A stretch of DNA of 64,000 nucleotides from Acididesulfobacillus acetoxydans (GTDB lineage Bacteria; Bacillota; Desulfitobacteriia; Desulfitobacteriales; Desulfitobacteriaceae). The position numbers and the translations under genes were made by a program. How positions within the stretch are numbered: position 1 is the first letter of the stretch; every line of letters starts with the position of its first letter. Below the pieces are notes generated by a model. It saw only the letters and a program-made list of their open reading frames with translations, searched no databases and was not told the origin of the DNA. The stretch is from assembly GCF_902729405.1 (NCBI RefSeq), contig NZ_LR746496.1, positions 1,612,001-1,676,000 of the forward strand, given 5' to 3'. This document shows, piece after piece, positions 1-9,064 of this stretch.

Positions 1-420
1 CCACCAGCCCCGAATGCTGGCCACCGCAAAGGTGGCGGTGTCGTGATCGGTACCGACGTTGACCCAGGCCTCGTTGTGGGTGGGATCGTAGACACCGTAG
101 GGGCTGACCTTGCCGAGTTTGGGAAGGACGAAGTCGTGGGCGCGCACATCCTCCGGCTGTCCTTTTGGCTGCCACTCGACACCTGCGTTCTTGAAGTCCC
201 CAACCAGATCCTTCTTCTTGGTATCCACCGAGATGACCGGCTGACCGAGTTGCTGATAGGTGTGGACCCTTTGGTTGATGTAGTGGAACTGGGTGTTACG
301 ATCCGGATGTTCAGAACCTTCGTGCGTCTTGCTGGTGGGCTGAAGACTGTATCCTGTTTGAGCTAGAGTATAAAGTCCGAAAGCTGGCGGTATTGCCTGT
401 CCGGAAATTGCCAGATATAA
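1..420 (-). pseudogene. ISAzo13-family transposase, partial C-terminal part
   Basis: Read on the minus strand, this stretch encodes GYSLQPTSKTHEGSEHPD, then a run containing PVISVDTKKKDLVGDF and a later NVGTDHDTATFAV. This is the central part of ISAzo13-type DDE transposases, whose GYSLQ..RKT.EG..HPDRN..F.YIN block is characteristic. The gene continues past the left window edge. Upstream of about 360 the reading frame continues, but the sequence no longer looks like the family, so the amino-terminal part is probably lost or frameshifted. No start codon or terminal repeat is visible. Confidence 0.7.
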
Positions 421-681
421 ACCCATGGGCACAACGAATACTACCAGCCGGTTGGCAGGCAATAAGCGGGCGGTTCTTTTTTTTTTACACAACAGAAAGG
501 TCTGGCTGACCGACCCAATCTACTGGCCACTTCTGTCAAATCAAAGTGCAGACGGCTACACCTTCAATCTATGGACACTATGCGGCGGCCCTAATATTTT
601 AATATCAAGTGGGATCGGGAGATATGTCGAGGACGTGCAGAATAATTGGATATTTCAGATGGATCGGTAAAAACCGGTGGC
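421..681. other. intergenic, no gene recognised
   Basis: Two short open frames on opposite strands cover this stretch, but neither has a ribosome binding site or recognisable protein features. The stretch is probably debris between the transposase relic and the regulator promoter. Confidence 0.4.
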
Positions 682-718
682 TTGACAACTTTAGCGATAC
701 TGGAATATATTACAGTAT
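682..718 (+). promoter_or_regulatory. probable promoter with overlapping operator for the XRE-cupin gene
   Basis: TTGACA at 682-687 and TATATT at 706-711 are separated by 18 bp, a good sigma-A promoter. A dyad ATACTG (697-702) and CAGTAT (713-718), with 10 bp between the arms, covers the -10 box and is a candidate operator. It lies about 140 bp upstream of the XRE-cupin start, so autoregulation is the simplest reading. The sites are visible in the sequence; their function is inferred. Confidence 0.45.
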
Positions 719-858
719 AACAGTAATAAAAATAAATCTGATATGGGACAGGCGAATGAAATCGCTTTGCTAGCGTCATTACTTCTACTCTACGTATTTC
801 GCGACGGTAGGACAGAATCGCTTGGTAACGACATCACAGTAAGGAGTAAAGTTTTACG

Positions 859-1416
859 TTGGAGAGTGTTTTACAGGGCATTTATGAGAAGATTAGGTTA
901 TTGCGCAAACAGAAAAAAATGACTCTGAAGGAGATGAGCGAGAAAACTGGTTTCTCGGTGAGTTTTCTATCGCAAGTTGAGAACGGAAGCAGTTCTCTCG
1001 CCATTACATCCTTGCAAAAAATCTCCGAAGCCCTAAATGTTCCCATCTCCTCCTTTTTCGAGGAGCCTATGAATAATACTTTCACTACTCGGGGAGCAGA
1101 ACGCAGATTTTTCCGAATCGAACATTCCAACTTGCTGTATGCTCGATTGGCCGGAAATTTTCAAGGACAAGTGTTGGAACCACTCTACGTGACGCTTGAG
1201 CCCAAAAAGACGGTAGGTAGATACAACCACCATGGCGAGGAATTCTACTACGTATTGCAAGGTGAGGTCGTGGTTACTGTTAATAACAAAAAATACGTAT
1301 TGCAAGAAGGGGATAGCATTCATCTACCTTCTATTTTGAAGCATTCCATGAGAAATCCAACTGATAAGCCGGTACACATGATTGCGGTCCTCACCCCCGC
1401 CATATTCCAGGGGTAA
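859..1416 (+). CDS. XRE-family regulator with C-terminal cupin domain
   Basis: 185 aa starting at TTG, with AAGGAG 12 nt upstream. An N-terminal HTH_3 domain (about residues 8-65, RLLRKQKKMTLKEMSEKTGF then SVSFLSQVENGSSS) is followed by a cupin_2 barrel (about 105-175, with GRYNHHGEEFYYVLQGEV and a later GDSIHLPS). This architecture is common for local regulators in which the cupin senses a small ligand, probably the substrate or product of the adjacent pathway. The hyuA gene starts 43 bp downstream in the same direction, so the protein probably controls the hydantoinase/oxoprolinase operon. The ligand is unknown. The family call is certain; the regulatory target is inferred from position. 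Confidence 0.88.
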   Translation: MESVLQGIYEKIRLLRKQKKMTLKEMSEKTGFSVSFLSQVENGSSSLAITSLQKISEALNVPISSFFEEPMNNTFTTRGAERRFFRIEHSNLLYARLAGNFQGQVLEPLYVTLEPKKTVGRYNHHGEEFYYVLQGEVVVTVNNKKYVLQEGDSIHLPSILKHSMRNPTDKPVHMIAVLTPAIFQG

Positions 1417-1459
1417 AATTGGTTGACGGATTGACGAACTTTGCAAGGAGGTTTTATGG

Positions 1460-3502
1460 ATGCGAGTAGCGGTGGATATTGGAGGAACATTTACCGATCT
1501 ATTCTACTTGGATGATCAGAATCAGATTGGCATGGCGAAGTGTGATACCACCCCGCCGAACTATGATGAAGGAGTTATTGATGTCATCAGTCGAACTCGG
1601 ATTCCTGGCGAACTGATAGATACTTTTATTCACGGAACAACAGTGATCATCAACGCTCTAACGGAGAGAAAAGGAGTCAAGACTGGACTAATCACCACTA
1701 AGGGTTTCCGGGATGTGCTAGAGATTGCTCGCGGTAACCGACCCGATTTATTTAACGTACGCTACCAAAAGCCAGAGCCATTTGTGCCTCGCTACTTGAG
1801 ACTGGAAGTCAGCGAGCGCCTTAATTATAAGGGGGAAGTGTTGGTGGCGCTTGCAGAAGAGGAAGTGAGGGCAGCCGTAGCCCAACTACAAGCCGAAGCT
1901 GTGCAAGCGATTGCGGTGGCTTTTCTGCATGCCTATACCAATCCGGTACACGAAATGTTGGCATTGCAAATTATCAAGGAGGTTTGGCCGGAAGTAGAGG
2001 TTACGGCTTCGCATCAGGTTACGAACGAGTGGCGGGAGTATGAAAGGACCAGTACGGCGGTTTTGAACGCTTATGTGAAACCTATTGCTGCCTCCTATAT
2101 CGACCGCTTGGATAATCATTTGCGCAACATTCGGGTGAGGGGTAATAAGTATATCATGCAGTCCAATTCGGGTACAACGACGTTTGCTCAGGCTAAGGAA
2201 ACCCCTATCAATATGCTTGAATCCGGTCCAGTGGCAGGAGTATTCGGTTCGGTGGTCCTAGGAAAGATGCTAAAAGAGCAGAATATCATTGCCTTTGATA
2301 TCGGTGGCACAACGGCTAAATGCTCCCTGATAGACCGCGGAGAAGTCAAAGTGACGACGGATTATCACATCGAACGTAATGAACGCAGCGCTGGCTATCC
2401 GGTTAAGGTACCGGTGGTGGATATCGTGGAGATCGGCAATGGGGGAGGCTCTATCGCCTGGATTGACGATGCCGGACTTCTAAAGGTAGGCCCGCAGTCA
2501 GCTGGGGCGCTTCCCGGTCCGGTAGCCTACGGTAAGGGCGGAGAGGATCCCACGACGACGGATGCCAACCTTGTGGCGGGGAGACTGGATCCTGGGAATT
2601 TCGAAAATAAAGTGGACATGGAGGCTGTAAGAGCCGCTATTCAGAAAAGGATTGCTCAACCACTCCACGTGTCTGTAGATGAGGCAGCTTTAGGAATTAT
2701 TCGGATAGCAAATTCAAATATGCTAAATGCCTTGAAACTTGTGTCTGTCCGCAAGGGCTATGATCCCACCGAGTTTGTTCTGGTGGCTTTCGGGGGCGGT
2801 GGTCCTATGCACGCCATGGCTTTAGCCAAAGAGCTTGGGGTCCGTAAGGTGGTCATCCCGGTCGGCGCTTCCGTATTCGCCGCTTGGGGTATGTTGATGA
2901 CGGACCTGAGACATGACTATATCCAAACTTACATTCGCCGCGTTCACGGCATTAACCTTGGTGAGGTTAACGAGGCATGGAAACGCCTGGAGGATCAAGC
3001 GCTGAATCAGTTTCGGGAAGGCGGATTTTCCGCTGAACAGGTAGTTCACGTTCGGTACGCGGACATGCGTTATGTCGGTCAGGAACATACGGTCAAGGTT
3101 CCGATGGCGAGCGGGCGTATTGATGAACTGGGAATGGGAGCCATGGTGGATAGCTTTCATGAATTACACGAAAAGTACTACACCTTCAAGCTTAGCGAAT
3201 CAGCCACGGAAATTGTCAATCTTCACCTCACGTCGTTCGGCCTGGTTCCGAAACCGGAGCTACCCAAGCTAGAAACCGTAGGGGACAATGCGGAGCGGTG
3301 CCTCAAGGAAACAAGGCCTGTCCTGTTCGAAGGCGAAGGCTGGGTGGATACTAAGGTTTATTTCCGAGATCGGTTGAATCCCGAAAGCGTGATTAGCGGC
3401 CCGGCGATTGTAGAAGAACCGTCATCTTCAATGATTCTCTATCCGGGCCAGGTCTTGACTGTTGATGCCTATGGCAACTTAATCGCTACGACGGGGGTGT
3501 AA
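1460..3502 (+). CDS. hyuA: hydantoinase/oxoprolinase family protein, subunit A
   Basis: 680 aa with AAGGAGG at 1445-1451. The N-terminus MRVAVDIGGTFTDLFYLD is the phosphate-binding signature of the Hydant_A_N domain. A second actin-like ATPase motif, IIAFDIGGTTAKCSLID, lies near residue 275, followed by the glycine-rich EIGNGGGSIAWID and by FGGGGPMHAMALAKELG near residue 440. Known members (N-methylhydantoinase, 5-oxoprolinase, acetone or acetophenone carboxylase beta-type subunits) use ATP to activate an amide or keto substrate together with the B subunit. The length is normal. The stop is 3 bp before the hyuB start, so translation is coupled. The substrate cannot be read from the sequence; the gene is one of two hyuA paralogues in the window. 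Confidence 0.93.
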   Translation: MRVAVDIGGTFTDLFYLDDQNQIGMAKCDTTPPNYDEGVIDVISRTRIPGELIDTFIHGTTVIINALTERKGVKTGLITTKGFRDVLEIARGNRPDLFNVRYQKPEPFVPRYLRLEVSERLNYKGEVLVALAEEEVRAAVAQLQAEAVQAIAVAFLHAYTNPVHEMLALQIIKEVWPEVEVTASHQVTNEWREYERTSTAVLNAYVKPIAASYIDRLDNHLRNIRVRGNKYIMQSNSGTTTFAQAKETPINMLESGPVAGVFGSVVLGKMLKEQNIIAFDIGGTTAKCSLIDRGEVKVTTDYHIERNERSAGYPVKVPVVDIVEIGNGGGSIAWIDDAGLLKVGPQSAGALPGPVAYGKGGEDPTTTDANLVAGRLDPGNFENKVDMEAVRAAIQKRIAQPLHVSVDEAALGIIRIANSNMLNALKLVSVRKGYDPTEFVLVAFGGGGPMHAMALAKELGVRKVVIPVGASVFAAWGMLMTDLRHDYIQTYIRRVHGINLGEVNEAWKRLEDQALNQFREGGFSAEQVVHVRYADMRYVGQEHTVKVPMASGRIDELGMGAMVDSFHELHEKYYTFKLSESATEIVNLHLTSFGLVPKPELPKLETVGDNAERCLKETRPVLFEGEGWVDTKVYFRDRLNPESVISGPAIVEEPSSSMILYPGQVLTVDAYGNLIATTGV

Positions 3503-3505
3503 ACA

Positions 3506-5281
3506 ATGAGTAAGGTTAAAGGAACGGTGGACCAGTTTACCTTGGAAATTGTAGGAGATTCTCTAATCGCCATTGGGGAAGAGATGTTTCATGCCTTGGC
3601 CCGCACTTCAATGAGCCCGATCATTTATGAAGTGCTGGATTTTGCTAGCGGATTAACCGACGCTAAGGGACAGTTGCTGACCCAAGGCAATGGAGTGACT
3701 GGGTTTATCGGATTACTCTCGTCCATGGTCAGGGAGGTCATTGAGAAATACGGACAACCTGGTGCTCTCCAGCCGGGGGATATTGTCATCATTAACGATC
3801 CGTATGGCGGTGGAGGTTCCCATCTATCGGACGTTGGGATGGTTATGCCCATCTTCTATGAAGAAGAAGTAGTTGCTTTCTCGGCTAACAAGGCGCACTG
3901 GACAGAAGTAGGCGGTAAGGATCCGGGTTCCTGGACTACCGATTCTACAGAGGTTTTCCAGGAGGGGATCCAGTATCCATGCATTAAGCTTTTCGAACGG
4001 GGCCGGGTTAACCAAGCACTAGTAGAGCTTACGGCAGCAAACGTGCGCTTTCCCGAGCAGTCGTTGGGCGACATGTGGGCTCAGGTGGCGGGGCTTCGAA
4101 CTGGGGACCGACGCTTTAGGGAACTGTGCGAAAAGTATGGTAGGGATACTGTCCTGGCTGCTGTCGAGCATCTCCTGAATCATGGTGAGCAACTGGCGCT
4201 GAACGAATTGAAGAAACTGCCGAAGGGAACATTTGAGGCGCAGGACTTTATCGACGATGACGGGATCGGACATGGACCGTTTAACGTGCAGGTCAAAGTG
4301 GAGATTACAGACGACGAGTTTATCTGTGATTTTCGTGGTAGCCACCCGCAAGTCCCCGGCCCGGTGAACTGTTCGTATAGTGCCCTGGTTTCCTCGGTGC
4401 GGACCCTCTTTCTGGCGATCACCAACTCGTCCCAGGACGTGAACGACGGTATGTTTCGCCCCTTGAAGGTGCTAGCGGACAAGGGCTCAATCTTTTCGGC
4501 GGAACGGCCGGCAGCTGTCTCCACATATTGGGAGACGATGACCTACGGAGCGGATCTTATTTGGAAAGCATTGGCTCCCGTACTTCCCCATCGACTGAGC
4601 GCTGGCCATCTCCTATCCGTATGTGGTGTGGTCCTGGCGGGAACGCATCCGGACAGCGGTGAGCCTTTCCTGGTGGTAGAACCAACCACAGGCGGTTGGG
4701 GCGCCGGGGCGGATCTTGATGGAGCCAACGCTCAGTTCTGCATCGGCGACGGCGAGACCTACAATGTCCCAATAGAGGTTGCGGAGACCAGATATGGCAT
4801 TTTAGTTCAGGAGTACAGTTTGCACACGGACGGTGCCGGAGCTGGAAAAAACCGGGGCGGTTGCGGAACAATCCGGTCCTATACTGCCCTGAGCGACGGG
4901 CAAACGATTACAGCTACTTTTGGCAGGCATAAATTCCGGCCCTGGGGATTTAGCGGCGGCCAGGACGGTTCTCGCAATGAATTTGAGATTCTGAAGACCA
5001 GCGGTGAGGTTTGCGGACCGTTCGGCAAATATGCCCGCTTTCCTCTCAAAATGGGAGATACGGTACGGATGACCACGGCGACTGGGGGAGGCTATGGCAA
5101 TCCCTTGGAACGCCCGGCAGACAAGGTAGCGAAGGATGTCCGGAATGGTTATGTCTCAGTGACGCAGGCCAAGGAAGAATATGGGGTGTTGATTGCTCCA
5201 AAGACTTTTGCTCTATTGGGATCTACTCAAGCGCGTCAGCAATTGGCAACAGATAGGGGGATGCAGGATGCTAATCGTTGA
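3506..5281 (+). CDS. hyuB: hydantoinase/oxoprolinase family protein, subunit B
   Basis: 591 aa, Hydantoinase_B family. Diagnostic stretches are NDPYGGGGSHLSDVGMVMP near residue 97, YSALVSSVRTLF in the middle, and the C-terminal GGGYGNPLERP. Together with HyuA it forms the catalytic complex for ATP-dependent cyclic amide hydrolysis or carboxylation in characterised relatives. It is translationally coupled to hyuA (3-bp gap), and its last 14 nt overlap the small cupin gene. The length agrees with the family. The substrate is unknown. Confidence 0.93.
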   Translation: MSKVKGTVDQFTLEIVGDSLIAIGEEMFHALARTSMSPIIYEVLDFASGLTDAKGQLLTQGNGVTGFIGLLSSMVREVIEKYGQPGALQPGDIVIINDPYGGGGSHLSDVGMVMPIFYEEEVVAFSANKAHWTEVGGKDPGSWTTDSTEVFQEGIQYPCIKLFERGRVNQALVELTAANVRFPEQSLGDMWAQVAGLRTGDRRFRELCEKYGRDTVLAAVEHLLNHGEQLALNELKKLPKGTFEAQDFIDDDGIGHGPFNVQVKVEITDDEFICDFRGSHPQVPGPVNCSYSALVSSVRTLFLAITNSSQDVNDGMFRPLKVLADKGSIFSAERPAAVSTYWETMTYGADLIWKALAPVLPHRLSAGHLLSVCGVVLAGTHPDSGEPFLVVEPTTGGWGAGADLDGANAQFCIGDGETYNVPIEVAETRYGILVQEYSLHTDGAGAGKNRGGCGTIRSYTALSDGQTITATFGRHKFRPWGFSGGQDGSRNEFEILKTSGEVCGPFGKYARFPLKMGDTVRMTTATGGGYGNPLERPADKVAKDVRNGYVSVTQAKEEYGVLIAPKTFALLGSTQARQQLATDRGMQDANR

Positions 5282-5600
5282 TGTGAACGAAGTCAAGGCA
5301 CATGAGATTACCAATCTTAAGGTGCTGTTTTCCGAGAATGCAACTGCTGGAGGCACAGTTCAGTTTGGTACCGTAGTGCTCCGGCCACAGGCGAGAATAC
5401 CGTTGAACGGGATGGGAGTTCACGTACAGGACGAGTACTCGATTATAATTAAGGGGTCGGTAGTTACGGGTGTTGGAGGGAGCACCTATCGACTGAAGAA
5501 GGGTCAGGCTACATTGATTCCAGCAGGAGAGGCTCATTGGAGTTTCAATGAGGGGAAGGAAGATTGCGAAATCGTTTGGGCATTAGTGGGACGCTCTTAG
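5268..5600 (+). CDS. small single-domain cupin protein
   Basis: 110 aa. The ATG at 5268 lies inside the 3' end of hyuB, after AGGGGGATGCAGG, which gives a plausible Shine-Dalgarno. A single cupin_2 barrel is visible: HVQDEYSIIIKGSVV and the later LIPAGEAHWSFNEG. The conserved metal-binding histidines are only partly present (GVHVQDEYS, GEAHW). Its position at the end of the hyu operon suggests a substrate-handling, isomerase or sensing role, but no reaction can be assigned. The frame extends upstream to 5193, but that part lies within hyuB and is rejected. Confidence 0.75.
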   Translation: MLIVDVNEVKAHEITNLKVLFSENATAGGTVQFGTVVLRPQARIPLNGMGVHVQDEYSIIIKGSVVTGVGGSTYRLKKGQATLIPAGEAHWSFNEGKEDCEIVWALVGRS

Positions 5601-5992
5601 CCGAAGCCTCTAGTCAAGGAATTGGTTGGATGAAGCTACAGCAAATAAATTAAGTGGATTTGGCACAAAAGGACTGGCCGGGTAGTTTCTACAATCAAGT
5701 CGGCCTAAAGGTGAAAGCCTATTTTCCGTAAAGCAAAGACTTTTATGGTACCTGTCCAGCCTTCAAATCGCGGAGCACAGCAGAGATAGGATGACTCTTC
5801 TAAATACAGTCATATAGTCCCTCTCAGGATTGTCCATTAAAGGTCGGAGGCGGTCAGTACGCTTTTAGGCTTATGCCTGAAGGGTTTGCGCTCGTTTTAA
5901 GTAACTGATTATAATCGGGTGGGCACCTGGCGTCTGCTTACGTTTGGTGTCAGACGACATTTTCAGAGATGAAAAAGAGCTGGAGGTTAAAA
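5601..5992 (+). other. intergenic region between cupin and M24-like gene
   Basis: 392 bp with no convincing open frame. It contains modest stem-forming stretches (for example GTCTG/CAGAC arms around 5930-5956) but no T-tract terminator and no riboswitch that can be named. Confidence 0.35.
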
Positions 5993-6568
5993 GTGGGGCC
6001 ACATCCGTCAAGAATTAAGCGTACCCAATTGCTATTGGTAAAGCAAGAAATTGACGCCATAATTGTTGTTTCGACGGCGAACTTTTTCTATTTTACGGGA
6101 ATCTGGATTGATCCCTTGGAAAGGTTGCTGGCATGTGTAATCAGGAAAAACGGAGATCCCGTGATCATTGCTCCTCAGATACACGAAGAGGAATTGGCTC
6201 CCTGCTCCATAGGGACCATCCTTTGGCAAGACGGGCAGGATCCCATTGCGCTGCTGGCTCGGTGTCTGCCTGTCGAGGGCATTGTGGCTGTCGACAATCT
6301 GTGGCCGAGTCGTTACCTGTTATTCCTGATGAAGCAGCGACCTAAATTGGCATTTACAAACAGCGATGAGATCTTAGGAGTTATCCGACGGAAAAAGGAC
6401 TCGATTGAGCTTGGTTACCTGCGGGAGGCAGGAGCTAAGACCGATCGAATTATGCAGGAAATTACTAGGAAGATTACTGCGGGCGTTAAAGAAATAGAAG
6501 TAGCGGAAGAATTATTATCTTTGTGGAGACGCGAGGGAGAGCAACCTTCATTTCCTCCGATTTATTAA
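5993..6568 (+). pseudogene. truncated M24 (Xaa-Pro dipeptidase/creatinase-like) peptidase
   Basis: About 191 codons from GTG at 5993, which has TGGAGG at 5981-5986 (an in-frame ATG at 5969 is possible). It encodes the creatinase N-terminal domain (RIKRTQLLLVKQEIDAIIVV, ANFFYFTGIWIDP) and the linker into the pita-bread fold (VIRRKKDSIELGYLREAG). The frame stops at GEQPSFPPIY, exactly where M24 proteins read ..PSFPPI(V/I)A..G and enter the metal-binding catalytic domain. All five metal ligands are therefore missing, while full-length relatives have about 360 aa. The truncation coincides with a switch to foreign-looking DNA, so an insertion or recombination probably removed the 3' half. An intact copy may once have processed a peptide or guanidino product of the hyu pathway. 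Confidence 0.75.
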
Positions 6569-6952
6569 ACGATTCATACCTGACAGGTACGCATTTGAAC
6601 GATATGACAGTCTGAAACATTACGCAAGGCTTTGCAGTCTGCTTAACGAGATGATGTTACCCAAGGGTTCATTGGCTCGCCAACAGACTCCACGGATATT
6701 TTTCAAGGAGGGCTACGGCTAGTCCAACTTTCCGCTAAATAGGTCGCTAACCCTTGCTGTATCTCGCTTTGCGATTTTAATTCTGTCACTACAAGCTATT
6801 TATTTCCATTTATCGAATTACCCCGAAAATATGCCGTTCCGACCTTTTAATTTAAGCCTAACAGGGAGCAACCAAATCTTCAATGAGATAATTTCCCTGG
6901 GATCTGGAATTACGTCACTACATTGAATCTGGGCAAAGTAAGAAAACGTCTA
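6569..6952. other. degenerate DNA between truncated peptidase and RIT element
   Basis: The plus strand keeps an open frame through about 6723 (reading RFIPDRYAFERYDSLKHYAR and then NEMMLPKGSLARQQTPRIFF) that ends at a TAG and was not recognised. From 6716 it shares sequence with 31781-31870 upstream of a tyrosine recombinase relic. No intact gene is present. Confidence 0.4.
6716..6805 (+). repeat. dispersed repeat, copy 1 (recombinase-associated)
   Basis: About 90 bp similar to 31781-31870. Shared blocks include CCAACTTTCC, CCCTTGCTGTA versus CCCCTGCTGTA, and ATTTTAATTCTG(T/G)CACTACAA. In the second location it lies directly upstream of a tyrosine recombinase fragment, so both are probably decayed copies of the same integrase-associated element. 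Confidence 0.55.
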
Positions 6953-6977
6953 AAATCCAAAGGTTTGGATTTTCTTT

Positions 6978-7009
6978 CGTTATCCAAACAAAAATAAAAT
7001 CCAAACCTT
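6978..7009 (+). repeat. RIT left terminal inverted repeat
   Basis: The sequence starting CGTTATCCAAACAAAAATAA is the exact reverse complement of 10389-10420 over 32 bp. A further palindrome (arms AAAATCCAAA and TTTGGATTTT, 2-bp spacer) abuts it at 6953-6974, giving an extra copy of the same core outside the element. Confidence 0.85.
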
Positions 7010-7065
7010 GCAGAAAAAAGCGCTTAATTGAGCTGTTTTCATCGAAAAAGGTTTGGATTTTTTCT

Positions 7066-8115
7066 TTACCGCTTGATTGGTTTCACACCACAGAAGTTAG
7101 CTAGTGAGGCTTTATTGTCCTTCCATTTCTTTGGGGCTTTCCGACTGTTCTCATCTTCAAGCGTCGCCAGAGCTTTCGCCTTCTGCTCGATTGTAATGTC
7201 CAGATATGCCATCGTCGTCTGCAGCTGTTCATGGCCCAATAAGAGCGATATCTGCACGATGTTCATCCCGTCCTCTAGCCAATGAGACGACTTCGCGTGC
7301 CTCAACTGGTGCGCATGGAAGTCCCTGGGTACCTCAACGCACGACTTGTGAGCTGTTTCAGCATGTAGTTTAAGCCGCTTGCTTACCGCCATCTGGCTCA
7401 TTTTCCCGCGAGGGCCTGCGTTGCGTGAGTAGAAGACGTAGGTATCCGGGGCCGGAACGGCCCCATGGAACTCCTTAAGGTAGCCCTTCAGGTGGGCGAC
7501 CGCCTTGGGTAGAAGGTACAGTGTCCTTATCTTGTTGCCTTTCCCAATGATGTTGACATTGGGATTCCTGGCATCCAAGTGTAACTGACCGACCTTCATC
7601 GACAGGATCTCGTCAATCCGTGCCGCCGTGCTGTACAGGGTGACAATCAGCGCCAGATCGCGCCGGCCAGTCGTTGTGGAGGTATCCGGTGCCGCCATCA
7701 GCGCCCGTACCGCGTCTTTGCTCATGCCCTTTACCTTCCTGCGCTTTTCCCTTCGCCGTTGTATGCCGGATGCGGCCTCGCTGATGTGTAGCATGGAGAC
7801 TTCCTTGCCCCCGAGGTACTTCAGGAACACCCTTAGGGATGCGAGCCGGATGTTGCAGGTTTCAGGAGAACATCCGCGAGTATCGTCCAGCCACCGCAAC
7901 CATTCCTCGATCATGTCCCTACTGAAACAGTCGCAGCTCAGCCTCTCCGGATCGATTCCCTTTTCGTCCTCGAGGAAACCTATATAAAGCGAGATAGCAT
8001 ACTCATACGACTTGAGGGTGTTTTCGCTGCGGCTCTTCTGGGACGGTACATAGTCTCTCAGGAACGTGTGGATGTGCCGGGCGATGGCGATGGACTCTTT
8101 CTCAGCCTTCTTCAT
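7066..8115 (-). CDS. RIT tyrosine recombinase, third gene
   Basis: 349 aa from the ATG at 8115 (minus strand), which has GGAGGCGGATT directly upstream; this start is preferred over the longer frame from 8148. The SAM-like N-terminal domain covers about residues 15-105. The catalytic domain shows the first arginine in LYSTAARIDEILSM, the HxxRH box in HAHQLRHAKSS, and the GH...Y box in LLGHEQLQTTMAYLDI. It is the promoter-distal gene of the trio, overlapping the second gene by 14 nt, which implies translational coupling. In RIT elements the three recombinases probably act together on the palindromic ends. The C-terminus runs up to the left inner inverted repeat. Confidence 0.85.
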   Translation of the reverse strand: MKKAEKESIAIARHIHTFLRDYVPSQKSRSENTLKSYEYAISLYIGFLEDEKGIDPERLSCDCFSRDMIEEWLRWLDDTRGCSPETCNIRLASLRVFLKYLGGKEVSMLHISEAASGIQRRREKRRKVKGMSKDAVRALMAAPDTSTTTGRRDLALIVTLYSTAARIDEILSMKVGQLHLDARNPNVNIIGKGNKIRTLYLLPKAVAHLKGYLKEFHGAVPAPDTYVFYSRNAGPRGKMSQMAVSKRLKLHAETAHKSCVEVPRDFHAHQLRHAKSSHWLEDGMNIVQISLLLGHEQLQTTMAYLDITIEQKAKALATLEDENSRKAPKKWKDNKASLANFCGVKPIKR

Positions 8116-9064
8116 AATCCGCCTCCGGCACGATGTCGTCGAAATCACGCCCGGTCCGTTCCAACAGGATATCGGCCATAGCCGGCACCAGGTGGAAGTA
8201 GTACTTAGTACTCTCCAGCGAAGCGTGGCCCATGCTCTTGCTCAGGTACACGAGTTTCGAAAAGAACTCGAAGCCTTCCCCGATCCATTGGTTGATGTTT
8301 TCCACAGCGTAGTTGTGGCGGAGTCCGTACGCTGTGGCATGCGGTGTGTTGTGCTTGTGCCAAAGCTTGCGAAAATTGTATACCACCCATCCATTCGTGA
8401 GAAATGAACCTTTTGCGGAAGGGAAGAAATACTTCCGCCCCGGGTGCAGCGCCTGGATTGCGGCATTGTACCTCCTTAGCAGGTCCAGCATGGTGTCATG
8501 GAGAACGATAAAGTGCTGGGAATGGCCCTTGGAATAGTGGATGATGAGAACGCCCTGGACTAGATCGACGTCACCCACCTGGAGCATTCTCGCCTCGTTG
8601 GTCCTTATCCCGCTGCTATACAGGAGTCGAAAGAATACCGGCACGACAATTCTGCGAGTGAGTACCACAAGAGTGCGGGGCGTGGACGGCAGACTGTCAC
8701 AGGCCTTGAAGAAGCATTCCAGCTCGAATTCCGTGAAAGCATGGGGTATGTAGGTGCGGGGTTCCCTCTTCGGAATGTTCGGCCCCACGACATCCGCCAT
8801 TTCCCGATCTCTCAGGTAGCGGGCGAAGTTCGAGATGACAAATATCCTCGTCCTGCAACTATTGTTTGTCTCTGTGGTGCGCTGCGTGCACCAACCGTCC
8901 ACTATTTCCTGGGTCAGCGTCTCCGCTTCCGGAAACGACTGGGTGCAATAGCTGTCGAAAAGGAACAAGTTGTGCTCATATGTCTCGTTCCATCGCCCGG
9001 ACGCTTTCTGAAAGGCGATGAACGCTTCCATCAAAGGGGTAAGAAAGGACTGAAACCTACGCAT
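8102..9064 (-). CDS. RIT tyrosine recombinase, middle gene
   Basis: 320 aa from the ATG at 9064, which overlaps the stop of the first gene (ATGCGTAG) and is preceded by GAGGGGG; the longer frame from 9172 is rejected. Catalytic features are LYSSGIRTNEARML (Arg), the box-II region TAYGLRHNYAVENIN, and GHASLESTKYYFHLVP (His and Tyr). Box II reads YxxRH instead of the usual HxxRH, so one catalytic histidine is replaced by tyrosine, a substitution seen in some active recombinases. The gene is the central member of the trio. Confidence 0.85.
   Translation of the reverse strand: MRRFQSFLTPLMEAFIAFQKASGRWNETYEHNLFLFDSYCTQSFPEAETLTQEIVDGWCTQRTTETNNSCRTRIFVISNFARYLRDREMADVVGPNIPKREPRTYIPHAFTEFELECFFKACDSLPSTPRTLVVLTRRIVVPVFFRLLYSSGIRTNEARMLQVGDVDLVQGVLIIHYSKGHSQHFIVLHDTMLDLLRRYNAAIQALHPGRKYFFPSAKGSFLTNGWVVYNFRKLWHKHNTPHATAYGLRHNYAVENINQWIGEGFEFFSKLVYLSKSMGHASLESTKYYFHLVPAMADILLERTGRDFDDIVPEADYEEG

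Noticed and set aside
43-366. Plus-strand open frame of 107 codons
   Set aside because: It is antisense to a clearly conserved ISAzo13-type transposase segment.
5660-5960. Possible riboswitch (c-di-GMP-like) upstream of the M24-like gene
   Set aside because: Only scattered resemblance to conserved loop motifs; no consistent paired helices or terminator could be drawn.
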